From positions 1 to 64,000 of the forward strand of contig DDKB01000009.1 in NCBI GenBank assembly GCA_002339675.1: a DNA stretch of 64,000 nt, written 5' to 3'. Below, in pieces: positions 1-9,574 of this stretch. Within the stretch, counting starts at the first letter, position 1; each line of letters begins with the position of its first letter. Source of the stretch: Stutzerimonas stutzeri. GTDB taxonomy: Bacteria; Pseudomonadota; Gammaproteobacteria; Pseudomonadales; Pseudomonadaceae. The notes beneath the pieces were generated by a model. The model did no database searches. It saw only the letters and a list, made by a program, of their open reading frames with translations, and was not told the DNA's origin. The position numbers and the translations under genes are program-made.

Positions 1-20
1 GGCCACTAGACGAAGGGGAC
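1..20 (-). tRNA. tRNA-Glu, 5' end only (cut by window edge)
   Basis: The reverse complement of the first 20 bases matches the 5' end of bacterial tRNA-Glu, beginning GTCCCCTTCG and running into the D-arm (CTAGTGGCC). The remainder lies to the left of the window, so the anticodon cannot be seen. It sits about 50 bases downstream of tRNA-Ala on the same strand, the usual Ala-Glu tandem beside gltX in Pseudomonas. Confidence 0.8.
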
Positions 21-71
21 GCAAAGCCCTTCAAAGGCAACCGATCAAATGACCGGTGTGGCAATCGAGAT

Positions 72-147
<76 letters not shown>

Positions 148-268
148 ATCTCGAGGACGGGGCGCATATTAGGTGCGGCCCCGCACAGTGTCAACGATAT
201 TTTTGCCACGAGCTCGAGATTTTCTGGCATCAGAACAAATACTTACCGCCGACGAGCGGTTTTACTCG

Positions 269-1750
269 TCAGGCCATCGCCGCAAAGAGTTTTTCCCACT
301 CCTTCACTTCTTTCTTCGAGGCACCGCCGAGCAGTTCCAGCGCCTGGCGCAGGCGGAAGCGGGTCAGGTCCGGACCGAGGATCTCCATGGCATCGAGCAC
401 CGAGACCGAGCTCGCCTGGCCAGTGATGGCGGCGAACATCAGCGGCATGACATCGCGCAGCTTCAGCTCCAGGTGCGCGGCGACTGCTTGGATGCAGTCG
501 GTGATCCGCTCCTTGTCCCACTGGCGCAGCGCTTCGAGCTTCCACAGGGTCAGTTGCAGTACTTGGCGAACCTGGGTGGCGTCGAGCTTCTTGTGCTCGA
601 ACAATGCGGGATCGAGGTTCAACGCTCCGGAGAAGAAGAAACCGGCCAGTGGTGCGATCTGGCTGAAGGTCTCCACGCGCTGCTGCACATGCGGTGCGAT
701 CTGCATCATGTAGTCGGGGTTGAACGCCCACTTCTGCACCGCGGCGGCAAATTGGTCGACCGACAGCTCGCGCAGCCACTGGCCGTTGAGCCAGGACAGC
801 TTTTCGATATCGAAGATCGGCCCGCCCAGCGATACGCGATTGATGTCGAAGTGCTCGATCATCTCGGCCAGGGTGAATTTTTCCCGCTCGTCGGGCATCG
901 ACCAGCCCATGCGGCCCAGGTAGTTGAGCATCGCCTCAGGCATGAAGCCCATGCGCTCGTAGAAGGTTACCGAGGTGGGATTCTTGCGCTTGGAAAGCTT
1001 GCTCTTGTCGGGGTTGCGCAGCAGCGGCATGTAGCACAGCTGCGGCTGCTCCCAGCCGAAGTACTCGTAGAGCTTGATGAGCTTGGGCGCTGACGGCAGC
1101 CACTCCTCACCGCGCAGGACGTGGGTGATGCCCATCAGGTGATCGTCGACCACGTTCGCCAGGAAATAGGTCGGCAGGCCGTCGGCCTTCATCAGCACCT
1201 GCATGTCCATGCGGTCCCAGCCGATCTCTACGGTGCCACGCAGCATGTCGTTGACCTGGCAGATTCCTTCGCCGGGCACCTTCATGCGGATGACGTGGGA
1301 TTCGCCGGCGGCGATCCGCTGCTGCGCCGTTTCGGCGGGGATATGCATGCAATGACCGTCGTAGCGCGGCGTCTCCTTGTTTGCCATCTGCTCGGCGCGC
1401 ACCTGATCCAGGCGCTCGGCACTGCAGAAGCACGGAAAGGCATGGCCCTTGGCGACCAACTCGTCCGAATACTGCTTGTAGATCTCGCCGCGTTCGCTCT
1501 GCCGGTACGGACCGTGCGGGCCACCGACGTCCGGGCCCTCGTCCCACTCGATGCCCAGCCAGCGCAGCGCATCATAGATTTGCTGTTCCGACTCGCGCGT
1601 CGAGCGCAGCTGGTCGGTGTCTTCGATACGCAGGATGAACTGGCCACCGTGCTGGCGTGCGAAGCAGAGGTTGAACAGCGCGATATAGGCGGTGCCGACG
1701 TGGGGGTCGCCAGTGGGAGACGGGGCGATACGGGTGCGAACGGTGGTCAT
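269..1750 (-). CDS. gltX: Glutamyl-tRNA synthetase
   Basis: This 493-residue protein has the class I synthetase signatures: the HIGH-type motif HVGT at residues 17-20, close to the N-terminus, and the KMSKS-type motif KLSKR at residues 251-255. It attaches glutamate to tRNA-Glu in the cytoplasm. The length is typical for GluRS. The cysteine/histidine stretch around residues 107-137 (CFC, then HCMH) occupies the place of the zinc-binding region found in many bacterial GluRS. The ATG start is well supported because residue 2 onward (TTVRTRIAPSPTG) is the conserved N-terminus. tRNA-Ala and tRNA-Glu lie directly downstream on the same strand, as in P. aeruginosa. Confidence 0.97.
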   Translation of the reverse strand: MTTVRTRIAPSPTGDPHVGTAYIALFNLCFARQHGGQFILRIEDTDQLRSTRESEQQIYDALRWLGIEWDEGPDVGGPHGPYRQSERGEIYKQYSDELVAKGHAFPCFCSAERLDQVRAEQMANKETPRYDGHCMHIPAETAQQRIAAGESHVIRMKVPGEGICQVNDMLRGTVEIGWDRMDMQVLMKADGLPTYFLANVVDDHLMGITHVLRGEEWLPSAPKLIKLYEYFGWEQPQLCYMPLLRNPDKSKLSKRKNPTSVTFYERMGFMPEAMLNYLGRMGWSMPDEREKFTLAEMIEHFDINRVSLGGPIFDIEKLSWLNGQWLRELSVDQFAAAVQKWAFNPDYMMQIAPHVQQRVETFSQIAPLAGFFFSGALNLDPALFEHKKLDATQVRQVLQLTLWKLEALRQWDKERITDCIQAVAAHLELKLRDVMPLMFAAITGQASSVSVLDAMEILGPDLTRFRLRQALELLGGASKKEVKEWEKLFAAMA

Positions 1751-1813
1751 GATGGTCTCGAATCAAGGCACAGGGACACACGGCCACTGGCGCCAGCCGG
1801 CGAGTCGGCGGGG

Positions 1814-2743
1814 TCAGCGCGTGTAAAGGCGCGATGTTAGCAGGCGCGCCTCCACCGGCTCCACCAGCCGGCCCTCGGTGACCGGCAGTGCCTGCATCAG
1901 GAAGTCGAGAAAGGCCTTGACCTTCATTGCCTGGAAACGCCTCGAAGGGTAGACCGCGTAGACCTCGCCGGTCGGCAGCTCGACCTGGGGCAGCAGTTCG
2001 ACGAGCAGCCCGTCGCGCACCTCCTGGTCGGTGATCATTGTCGGCAGCACCGCGATACCGGCGCCGGCCAGGGCGGCCTCGCGGGCCAACGTGATGTTGT
2101 TGCAGGTCATCACGCGGCGGCAGCTGACGTTCTGCTCGAGCAGCGGCCAGTAGCGCACCGGGTCGCGCGACAGGGTGATCGCACGGTGCCCGGCCAGGTC
2201 CGCCAGTTCGGCGGGCACGCCATGTTGCGCCAGGTAGGCCGGGCTCGCGCAGAACCGTCTGCGGGTCTCGAACAGCTTGCGTGCGATCAGAGTGGCGTCC
2301 TGCGGCTGGCCCACCGAGATGACGATATCGACCCCCTCTTCCACCGGATCGACGACTCGCGAAGCCAGCTCGACTTCGGCATTGATGTCCGGGTACAGGC
2401 GCATGAACTCCCCCAGCACCCGGCCGAGGATCCACTGGCCGAACTCGATCGGCGCACAGATGCGCAACAGCCCGGCCGGCGCCTGCTGCAGCTGCATCAC
2501 GGCCTGCTCGGCCTCAGCGAAATCAAGCATGATCTGGCGGCAACGCTCGTAATACGCCTGACCCACCTCGGTCATGCGCAGGCGCCGCGTCGTGCGGTAG
2601 ATCAGCCGCACCCCGAGGCGCTCCTCGAGTTGGCCGATGCGTCGACTGACAGTGGACTTCTGCATGCCCAGGCTAGCGGCCGCCTGGGTGAAACTGTGGC
2701 ACTCGACCACCCGGGTGAAGATCAAGGCGTCGTCCAGCCCCAT
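1814..2743 (-). CDS. LysR-family transcriptional regulator
   Basis: A 309-residue LysR regulator. The first 60 residues form the winged helix-turn-helix (FTRVVECHSFTQAAASLG, then STVSRRIGQLEERLG). The rest is the periplasmic-binding-like effector domain. I chose the internal ATG at 2743 because the LysR fold begins at MGLDDALIF and the 47 residues before it in the open frame are not conserved-looking. It is transcribed divergently from the HlyD/MFS efflux pair that starts 104 bases away. By the usual LysR arrangement it probably regulates that pump and itself. The effector is unknown. Confidence 0.9.
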   Translation of the reverse strand: MGLDDALIFTRVVECHSFTQAAASLGMQKSTVSRRIGQLEERLGVRLIYRTTRRLRMTEVGQAYYERCRQIMLDFAEAEQAVMQLQQAPAGLLRICAPIEFGQWILGRVLGEFMRLYPDINAEVELASRVVDPVEEGVDIVISVGQPQDATLIARKLFETRRRFCASPAYLAQHGVPAELADLAGHRAITLSRDPVRYWPLLEQNVSCRRVMTCNNITLAREAALAGAGIAVLPTMITDQEVRDGLLVELLPQVELPTGEVYAVYPSRRFQAMKVKAFLDFLMQALPVTEGRLVEPVEARLLTSRLYTR

Positions 2744-2846
2744 GGATTGTTCCCTGCATGCAACAAAGTTTCGCGATTGTAACGGCTTATGACGAAACCG
2801 GAACACTGGTAGATTGGCCGGCTCATTTCCGGTCCCGAGCGACGAC

Positions 2847-3881
2847 ATGCCCGCCAAGCTGCAACGCCGACTGTTCATCTTCATCGCCCTGCTGGTTCTG
2901 GTGGCAGGCGCCTTCTTCGCCCACTGGTATCTGATCGGTCGGCATTACGAAACTACCGACAACGCCTATGTGCAGGGTGAGATCACGCGCATCTCCAGCC
3001 AGCTCGCCGCGCGCATCGAACAGGTGCATGTGCAGGACAACCAGCACGTCAAACCCGGCGACCTGCTGGTCAGCCTGGAAGCCGGCGATTTCCGGCTGGC
3101 GCTGGAGCAGGCCCGCGCCAACCTTGCCATTCGCGAAGCCGAGCTGGCCCAGGCCCGCAGCCGGCTCGAGCGGCAGACCAGCCTGATCGCCGCCAGCCAG
3201 GCTTCGGTCAACGCCGCGCAGGCGAACCTCGAGCGCAGCCAGAAGGACCTGTCGCGCGTCGAAGCCCTGCGCAAACCGGGCTTCGTCTCGGAAGAGCGCG
3301 TCACCACGTTGTCGGCCGATGCTCGGGTCGCGCGTTCGCAGCGGCAGAAGGCCGAGGCCGACCTCGCCGCCCAGCGCCAGCAGGTCGCCACCCTCGAGGC
3401 CGACGTCAAGCGGCTGCAAGCCCAGATGGACGGCGCTCGCGCGGAAATCGAGCGCGCCGAGCTGAACCTCGGGCGTACCGAGATTCGCGCCCCGATCAGC
3501 GGCATCGTCGGCCAGCGCTCGGCGCGCAACGGACAGTACGTCCCGGTCGGCGCCTACCTGATGTCGATCGTCCCCGACGAGGACATCTGGGTGCAGGCCA
3601 ATTTCAAGGAAACCCAGATCGGCCGCATGCAGGTCGGCCTGCGCGCCGAGCTGACCTTCGACACCTTTCCCGACACGCCGATCGAGGGCCGGGTCGAAAG
3701 CCTCTCCCCGGCCTCTGGCGCGCAGTTCAGCTTGCTGCCGCCAGACAACGCCACCGGCAACTTTACCAAGGTGGTCCAGCGCATCCCGGTCAAGCTGACC
3801 TTTCCCAGCGACAACCCGCTCAAGGGGCGCATACGCCCGGGCATGTCGGTGGACGTGAAGATCGATCTCCGTGGCCGCTGA
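2847..3881 (+). CDS. HlyD/EmrA-family membrane fusion protein
   Basis: Periplasmic adaptor of a tripartite efflux pump, 344 residues. Residues 8-30 are a single membrane anchor. The lipoyl/barrel half begins at TTDNAYVQGEI, the EmrA signature, followed by a long alpha-hairpin (roughly residues 85-200, rich in A, R, Q and E) and the returning segment IRAPISGIVGQRSA. I chose the ATG at 2847 rather than an upstream TTG at 2814, since the anchor follows directly from it. The stop overlaps the start of the MFS gene by 11 bases, so the two are translated together. The outer-membrane channel is not encoded here and must be supplied from elsewhere, for example a TolC/OprM-type protein. Confidence 0.92.
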   Translation: MPAKLQRRLFIFIALLVLVAGAFFAHWYLIGRHYETTDNAYVQGEITRISSQLAARIEQVHVQDNQHVKPGDLLVSLEAGDFRLALEQARANLAIREAELAQARSRLERQTSLIAASQASVNAAQANLERSQKDLSRVEALRKPGFVSEERVTTLSADARVARSQRQKAEADLAAQRQQVATLEADVKRLQAQMDGARAEIERAELNLGRTEIRAPISGIVGQRSARNGQYVPVGAYLMSIVPDEDIWVQANFKETQIGRMQVGLRAELTFDTFPDTPIEGRVESLSPASGAQFSLLPPDNATGNFTKVVQRIPVKLTFPSDNPLKGRIRPGMSVDVKIDLRGR

Positions 3882-5424
3882 TGCGCTGATCCGTCCGGTT
3901 GGCGAACCCAGCCGGCGTGACTGGATCGCCGTGATGAGCGCCATGCTCGGCGCCTTCATGGCGGTGCTGGATATCCAGATCACCAACTCCTCGCTGAAAG
4001 ACATCCAGGGCGCCCTCTCGGCAACGCTCGAAGAAGGCTCCTGGATTTCCACCTCCTACCTCGTCGCGGAAATCATCATGATTCCGCTGACCGCCTGGCT
4101 GGTGCAGCTGCTCTCGGCGCGACGCCTCGCTGTCTGGGTATCAGTCGGCTTTCTGTTCTCCTCCCTGCTCTGCTCCTTCGCCTGGAACCTGGAGAGCATG
4201 ATCGTGTTCCGGGCCATGCAGGGCTTTACCGGCGGCGCGCTGATCCCCCTGGCCTTCACGCTCACCCTGATCAAGCTGCCCGAGCACCACCGCGCCAAGG
4301 GCATGGCGCTGTTCGCCATCACCGCCACCTTCGCGCCTTCCATCGGCCCCACGCTGGGCGGCTGGCTAACGGAGAACTGGGGCTGGGAATACATCTTCTA
4401 CATCAATATCCCGCCTGGCCTGCTGATGATCGCCGGCCTGCTGTACGGCCTGGAAAAGAAACCGCCGCACTGGGAATTGCTGAAAAGCACCGATTACGCC
4501 GGCATCGTCACCCTGGCCATGGGGCTCGGCTGCCTGCAGGTGTTTCTCGAGGAGGGCCACCGCAAGGACTGGCTGGAGTCGACGCTGATCGTCCAGCTGG
4601 GCTCGGTGGCGCTGATCAGCCTGATCCTGTTCGTCATCCTGCAACTATCGCGTCCGAACCCGCTGATCAATCTGGGGATTCTGCGCGAACGCAACTTCGG
4701 CCTGACCAGCATCGCCAGCCTGGGCATGGGACTCGGCCTCTACGGATCGATCTACCTGCTGCCGTTGTACCTGGCGCAGATCCAGGACTACAACGCGCTG
4801 CAGATCGGCCAAGTAATCATGTGGATGGGGATTCCGCAGCTGTTCCTCATCCCGCTGGTGCCCAAGCTGATGAAGATCATCGCGCCCAAGCTGCTCTGCG
4901 CGGCAGGCTTCGCCCTGTTCGGCCTGTCCAGCTTTGCCTCCGGCGCGCTCAACCCGGATTTTGCCGGCGACCAGTTCCATCCGATCCAGATCATCCGTGC
5001 GCTGGGCCAGCCGATGATCATGGTCACCGTCTCGCTGATCGCCACGGCCTATATCCAGCCGAAGGATGCCGGCTCGGCGTCGAGCCTGTTCAACATCCTG
5101 CGCAACCTCGGCGGCGCGATTGGCATCGCCCTGCTGGCCACGCTGCTCGACGCCCGGGGCAAAGTCTATTTCGACTACCTGCGCGAGTCGGTCGTGCCGA
5201 GCAATCCGGCGGTAGCCGAGCGCCTGACCGCGCTGACCCAGCAATTGGGCAGCGAGCAGGCGGCATTAGGAAAGCTCAGCGAGGTCGCGCACCAGCAGGC
5301 CATGATCATGGCCTATAACGATGCGTTTCATTTCGTTGGCATAGCGCTGGCGATCAGCATGGTCGCGGTGCTGCTGACCCGGCCGCTACCAAAGAACGTT
5401 CAAGCCGGCGCCGGAGGGCATTGA
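3871..5424 (+). CDS. DHA2 (EmrB/QacA-type) MFS efflux transporter
   Basis: A 517-residue, 14-segment drug:proton antiporter of the major facilitator superfamily. The N-terminal segment GAFMAVLDIQITNSSLKDI is the typical motif of the EmrB branch. The conserved antiporter motif C region (APSIGPTLGGWL) lies near residue 150. It begins at a GTG that overlaps the end of the HlyD gene, so start choice is constrained by translational coupling. Together with the HlyD protein it should export hydrophobic toxicants across both membranes. The substrate cannot be told from sequence. Confidence 0.93.
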   Translation: MAADALIRPVGEPSRRDWIAVMSAMLGAFMAVLDIQITNSSLKDIQGALSATLEEGSWISTSYLVAEIIMIPLTAWLVQLLSARRLAVWVSVGFLFSSLLCSFAWNLESMIVFRAMQGFTGGALIPLAFTLTLIKLPEHHRAKGMALFAITATFAPSIGPTLGGWLTENWGWEYIFYINIPPGLLMIAGLLYGLEKKPPHWELLKSTDYAGIVTLAMGLGCLQVFLEEGHRKDWLESTLIVQLGSVALISLILFVILQLSRPNPLINLGILRERNFGLTSIASLGMGLGLYGSIYLLPLYLAQIQDYNALQIGQVIMWMGIPQLFLIPLVPKLMKIIAPKLLCAAGFALFGLSSFASGALNPDFAGDQFHPIQIIRALGQPMIMVTVSLIATAYIQPKDAGSASSLFNILRNLGGAIGIALLATLLDARGKVYFDYLRESVVPSNPAVAERLTALTQQLGSEQAALGKLSEVAHQQAMIMAYNDAFHFVGIALAISMVAVLLTRPLPKNVQAGAGGH

Positions 5425-5504
5425 GCGCAGGTGCTACCTGCCAATACCCCTGCGTCACATCAATCGCAGGCAGAGCCGGCCCCTACAGAAGCCTCTTTCT
5501 GCCG

Positions 5505-7520
5505 CTACACCTGTAACAACCGCTCGCGCAGCTTGTGGATCTCGTCGCGGGTCTGCGCGGCGGCTTCGAATTCCAGGTCGCGCGCATAGGCGAGCATTTT
5601 TTCTTCCAGCTGGCGGATGCGCTTGGTGATTTCGCTTGGCGAGCGCAGCTCGTTCTCGTACCGCGCCGCCTCTTCCGCCGCCTTGGCTTCGCCGCGCCGC
5701 TTCTTGCTGCGCGAGCCGGGCACCGTAGCGCCCTCGAGGATGTCCTGGACGTCCTTGAACACGCCTTGCGGAACGATGCCGTTGGCTTCGTTGAACGCGA
5801 TCTGCTTGTTGCGCCGACGCTCGGTCTCGCCGATTGCCCGCTCCATGGAGCCGGTCATGTTGTCGGCGTAGAGAATCGCCCGCCCGTTGAGGTTGCGTGC
5901 GGCACGGCCGATGGTCTGGATCAGCGAACGCTCGGAGCGCAGGAAGCCTTCCTTGTCGGCGTCGAGGATGGCGACCAGAGACACCTCGGGCATGTCCAGG
6001 CCCTCGCGCAGCAGGTTGATACCCACCAGCACGTCGAACACGCCCAGGCGCAGGTCGCGAATGATCTCCACCCGCTCGACGGTATCGATGTCCGAGTGCA
6101 GGTAGCGCACCCGCACGCCGTGGTCGCCCAGGTAATCGGTGAGATCCTCGGCCATGCGCTTGGTCAGCGTGGTGACCAATACCCGCTCCTCCTTGGCCAC
6201 GCACTTGGTGATTTCCGACAGCAGGTCGTCGACCTGGGTCAGCGCCGGACGCACTTCGATCTGCGGATCGACCAGCCCGGTGGGCCGAACCACCTGCTCG
6301 ATCACCCGCCCGGCGTGCTCGGCCTCGTAGGGCCCGGGCGTCGCCGAGACGAAGATGGTCTGCGGGCTGACCGCCTCCCACTCATCGAAGCGCATCGGCC
6401 GGTTGTCCAGCGCCGACGGCAGGCGGAAGCCATACTCGACCAGCGTTTCCTTGCGTGAGCGGTCGCCTTTGTACATGGCGCCGACCTGCGGCACGCTGAC
6501 GTGGGACTCGTCGATCACCAGCAACGCATCGGCCGGCAGGTAATCGTAGAGGGTCGGTGGCGCCTCGCCAGAAGCTCGTCCCGACAGGTAGCGCGAGTAG
6601 TTCTCGATGCCGTTGCAGTAACCCAACTCCATGATCATTTCCAGGTCGAATCGGGTGCGCTGCTCCAGCCGCTGCGCCTCTACCAGCTTGTTGTTGCTGC
6701 GCAAATAATCGAGGCGGTCCTTGAGCTCCACCTTGATGTTCTCGATGGCATCGAGCAACGTCTCGCGCGGCGTCACGTAGTGGCTCTTGGGATAAAAGGT
6801 GAAGCGCGGCAGCTTGCGGATCACCTCGCCGGTCAGCGGATCGAAGGCGGACAGGCTCTCCACCTCGTCGTCGAACAGCTCGATACGCACCGCTTCCAGG
6901 TCCGATTCGGCGGGAAAGATGTCGATCACGTCGCCACGCACGCGAAAGGTCGCCCGCGCGAAGTCCATGTCGTTGCGCGTGTACTGCAGGCCGGTCAGCC
7001 GGCGCAGCAACTCGCGCTGATCAAGGCGGTCGCCGCGGTCCACGTGCAGCACCATCTTCAAGTACGACTGCGGATCACCCAGGCCGTAGATGCAGGAAAC
7101 GGTGGTCACGATGATCGCGTCCGGCCGCTCCAGCAGCGCCTTGGTTGCCGACAGGCGCATCTGCTCGATGTGGTCGTTGATCGACGCATCCTTCTCGATG
7201 AAGGTGTCGGACGACGGGACATAGGCTTCCGGCTGGTAGTAATCGTAGTAGGACACGAAATACTCAACCGCATTGTTCGGGAAAAACGCCTTGAATTCCC
7301 CATAGAGCTGCGCGGCCAGCGTCTTGTTAGGCGCCAGCACCAGCGTCGGGCGTTGCACATGGGCGATGACGTTGGCAATGCTGAAGGTCTTGCCGGAGCC
7401 GGTAACGCCCAGCAGCGTCTGGTGCGACAGGCCCGCCTCGATGCCTTCGATCATCTGCCGGATGGCCTCTGGCTGGTCGCCGGCGGGCTTGAAGCGAGTG
7501 ACCAATTCGAACTGCGACAT
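5505..7520 (-). CDS. uvrB: UvrABC system protein B
   Basis: Damage-verification helicase of nucleotide excision repair, 671 residues, the normal UvrB length. The Walker A motif GVTGSGKT is at residues 38-45. The beta-hairpin that probes the DNA strand (YYDYYQPEAYVPSSD) is near residue 95. Helicase motifs include DESH and, late in the protein, QTIGRAARN. The C-terminal UVR motif that binds UvrC (LEEKMLAYARDLEFEAAAQTRD) is present. I do not see a clear LexA box upstream of the ATG. Confidence 0.98.
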   Translation of the reverse strand: MSQFELVTRFKPAGDQPEAIRQMIEGIEAGLSHQTLLGVTGSGKTFSIANVIAHVQRPTLVLAPNKTLAAQLYGEFKAFFPNNAVEYFVSYYDYYQPEAYVPSSDTFIEKDASINDHIEQMRLSATKALLERPDAIIVTTVSCIYGLGDPQSYLKMVLHVDRGDRLDQRELLRRLTGLQYTRNDMDFARATFRVRGDVIDIFPAESDLEAVRIELFDDEVESLSAFDPLTGEVIRKLPRFTFYPKSHYVTPRETLLDAIENIKVELKDRLDYLRSNNKLVEAQRLEQRTRFDLEMIMELGYCNGIENYSRYLSGRASGEAPPTLYDYLPADALLVIDESHVSVPQVGAMYKGDRSRKETLVEYGFRLPSALDNRPMRFDEWEAVSPQTIFVSATPGPYEAEHAGRVIEQVVRPTGLVDPQIEVRPALTQVDDLLSEITKCVAKEERVLVTTLTKRMAEDLTDYLGDHGVRVRYLHSDIDTVERVEIIRDLRLGVFDVLVGINLLREGLDMPEVSLVAILDADKEGFLRSERSLIQTIGRAARNLNGRAILYADNMTGSMERAIGETERRRNKQIAFNEANGIVPQGVFKDVQDILEGATVPGSRSKKRRGEAKAAEEAARYENELRSPSEITKRIRQLEEKMLAYARDLEFEAAAQTRDEIHKLRERLLQV

Positions 7521-7846
7521 ATCGACCTCTCAGATTACGTGGACCCGGCGCTGGGGCCTGCCGGGTACCGTCGGATTTCAGCCGCAGGGAGCGGCGGCGC
7601 CGAGGGGATCCACGGACTCGGCCCCTTTCAATGCGGCCGTCGACGGCAATATCAAGTGCCGGGCGGTCAACGCCGACGAAACCCGACGGAGCGGGCCGCC
7701 GGAGGACACGAAAGCCACAGAAAAACCGCCCTAGCATATCGCGACGCAGGGCCAGGCCGGCTATACTCTTGCCCCGTTTGCGCACCGCCCTCAGCGCGAA
7801 GCGAGGGTGTTGCATCAGTCACCTCCTCTCTTCGAGCCTCCCCATC
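7521..7846. promoter_or_regulatory. Divergent promoter region between uvrB and the aminotransferase gene
   Basis: A 326-base gap between two divergent genes. It must hold both promoters. A TATACT hexamer at 7762-7767 could be a -10 element for the rightward aminotransferase gene, but I see no convincing -35 at the right distance. An open frame on either strand here has no start site or family resemblance that supports a gene. Confidence 0.35.
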
Positions 7847-9043
7847 ATGAGTTTGTTCTCCGCTGTCGAAATGGCGCCGCGCGATCCGATCCTCGGCCTC
7901 AATGAAGCCTTCAATGCCGACACGCGGCAGAACAAGGTCAACCTGGGAGTGGGCGTCTACTACAACGAAGAAGGCCGCATTCCCCTGCTGCGTGCAGTCG
8001 CCGCTGCCGAGATGGCGCGCCTGGAACTCAATGCCCCGCGCGGCTATCTGCCTATCGATGGGATCGCCAGTTACGACATGGCCGTGCAAGCCCTGCTATT
8101 CGGTGCAGACTCGGCATTGGTTGCCGATGGCCGCGTGGTCACCACCCAGGCACTGGGCGGCACCGGCGCGCTGAAGATCGGCGCGGATTTCCTCAAGCGC
8201 ATGTTGCCCGACGCCGTCGTCGCGATCACCAACCCCAGCTGGGAGAACCACCGGGCACTGTTCGAGTCCGCCGGCTTCCCGGTCCAGAACTACCGCTACT
8301 ATGACGCCGCCAGCCACGGGATCGACCGCGCCGGCATGCTCGAAGACTTGAACAACCTGCCACCGCGCTCCATCGTCGTGCTGCACGCCTGCTGCCACAA
8401 CCCCACCGGCGTTGACCTGCTGCCGGAGGACTGGAAGCAGATCCTTGAGGTGCTGCGCGCCAACGACCATGTACCGTTCATCGACATCGCTTATCAGGGC
8501 TTCGGCGACAGCATCGAGGAAGACGCCGCCGCCGTGCGCCTGTTCGCCGAGTCGGGCATGAGCTTCTTCGTCTCCAGCTCCTTCTCCAAGTCCTTCTCGC
8601 TATATGGCGAGCGTGTCGGCGCCCTGTCGATGGTCACTCAGAACCGTGACGAGTCGGCGCGCGTGCTCTCGCAGATCAAGCGCGTGATCCGCACCAACTA
8701 TTCCAACCCGCCGACGCACGGCGCCACCGTGGTTTCTGCCGTTCTCAACAGCCCGGAACTTCGCGCGATGTGGGAAACCGAGCTGGGCGAGATGCGTACA
8801 CGCATCCAGGATATGCGCCTGAGCATGGTTCGCCAGCTGGCCGAAAAAGGCGCCAAACAGGACTTCGGTTTTGTCGCCAGGCAGCGTGGCATGTTCTCCT
8901 ACTCCGGCCTCACCGCCGCCCAGGTCGAGCGTCTACGGGTCGAGTTCGGTGTGTACGCCATCGGCACCGGCCGCATCTGCGCGGCCGCACTCAATCACCA
9001 CAACCTGGACCACGTGACCGACGCCATCGTCCAGGTTCTCTGA
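7847..9043 (+). CDS. Aromatic amino acid aminotransferase
   Basis: PLP-dependent class I aminotransferase of 398 residues, closest by eye to the AspC/TyrB/PhhC group. The N-terminus MSLFSAVEMAPRDPILGL is the usual one for this group, which fixes the ATG at 7847. The PLP-lysine signature SSSFSKSFSLYGERVG lies near residue 250, and the NPTG motif (CCHNPTGVD) is present before it. It interconverts aromatic amino acids (or aspartate) and their keto acids with glutamate/2-oxoglutarate. The gene is divergent from uvrB and is followed by tRNA-Asn. TyrB and AspC specificity cannot be separated by eye. Confidence 0.92.
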   Translation: MSLFSAVEMAPRDPILGLNEAFNADTRQNKVNLGVGVYYNEEGRIPLLRAVAAAEMARLELNAPRGYLPIDGIASYDMAVQALLFGADSALVADGRVVTTQALGGTGALKIGADFLKRMLPDAVVAITNPSWENHRALFESAGFPVQNYRYYDAASHGIDRAGMLEDLNNLPPRSIVVLHACCHNPTGVDLLPEDWKQILEVLRANDHVPFIDIAYQGFGDSIEEDAAAVRLFAESGMSFFVSSSFSKSFSLYGERVGALSMVTQNRDESARVLSQIKRVIRTNYSNPPTHGATVVSAVLNSPELRAMWETELGEMRTRIQDMRLSMVRQLAEKGAKQDFGFVARQRGMFSYSGLTAAQVERLRVEFGVYAIGTGRICAAALNHHNLDHVTDAIVQVL

Positions 9044-9094
9044 TCTTCTGGGGGTTGACTTATCCTTTGTAAACAGTAGGATACGCACCGCTGT

Positions 9095-9170
9095 TCCGCG
9101 ATAGCTCAGTCGGTAGAGCAAATGACTGTTAATCATTGGGTCCCTGGTTCGAGTCCAGGTCGCGGAGCCA
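9095..9170 (+). tRNA. tRNA-Asn (anticodon GTT)
   Basis: The sequence begins TCCGCGATAGCTCAGTCGG and ends CGCGGAGCCA. The acceptor arms TCCGCGA and TCGCGGA pair. The anticodon loop CTGTTAA gives GTT. It has 76 nt with an encoded CCA. A Rho-independent terminator follows directly. Its last 22 bases are the beginning of a 148-bp tandem duplication. Confidence 0.97.
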
Positions 9171-9459
9171 ATTTCAAAGCCTCGGTTCGTACCGGGGCTT
9201 TTTTGTGTCCGCCGGACTCGCACCAGGGACGGCGTCCCAGGTGATTCGCTTCGCTCACCCCTTCGGGGCCGCGCCAAAGCGCGTTCTGCGGCGCAGTCGA
9301 GTCCAGGTCGCGGAGCCAATTTCAAAGCCTCGGTTCGTACCGGGGCTTTTTTGTGTCCGCCGGACTCGCACCAGGGACGGTGTCCCAGGTGATTCGCTTC
9401 GCTCACCCCTTCGGGGCCGCGCCAAAGCGCGTTCTGCTGCGCAGTCGAGTCCAGGTCGC
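9149..9459 (+). repeat. 148-bp tandem repeat containing the tRNA-Asn 3' end and terminator
   Basis: Unit 1 (9149-9296) and unit 2 (9297-9444) are almost identical; I count two base differences, at the variants GGCGTCCC/GGTGTCCC and CTGCGGCG/CTGCTGCG. A third copy begins at 9445 but matches only for 15 bases (TCGAGTCCAGGTCGC). Each full unit carries the last 22 bases of tRNA-Asn, including the T-arm 3' side, acceptor and CCA, then the terminator, then about 95 bases of GC-rich spacer. The repeated TCGAGTCCAGG at each junction is where unequal recombination could have acted. It also resembles the sort of tRNA 3' end used as an integration site. Confidence 0.95.
9177..9204 (+). terminator. Rho-independent terminator of tRNA-Asn
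   Basis: The arms AAGCC-T-CGG and CCG-G-GGCTT form a nine-pair stem with one U-G pair and the loop TTCGTA, followed by a run of T. It is 6 bases after the tRNA. A second copy is at 9325-9352 in repeat unit 2. Confidence 0.85.
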
Positions 9460-9536
9460 TCGTCCGTGACAATCGAAGCACCCGGGCTTCGCCTGCAGCT
9501 GGCGCGACCCGATCATGCGGGAGCCGAAAATGAAAA

Positions 9537-9556
9537 CGCCCCGCTTTGGCGGGGCG
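9537..9556 (-). terminator. Terminator downstream of the FKBP gene
   Basis: A perfect 8-bp stem (CGCCCCGC/GCGGGGCG) with a 4-base loop. On the minus strand it is followed by a T-rich stretch (the plus strand reads GAAAATGAAAA just before it). It lies 19 bases past the stop codon. Confidence 0.8.
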
Positions 9557-9574
9557 CTTTGTCACAGATGACGC

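Noticed and set aside
9149..9459. A CRISPR array
   Set aside because: The repeats are 148-bp tandem copies without spacers, and no cas genes are in the window.
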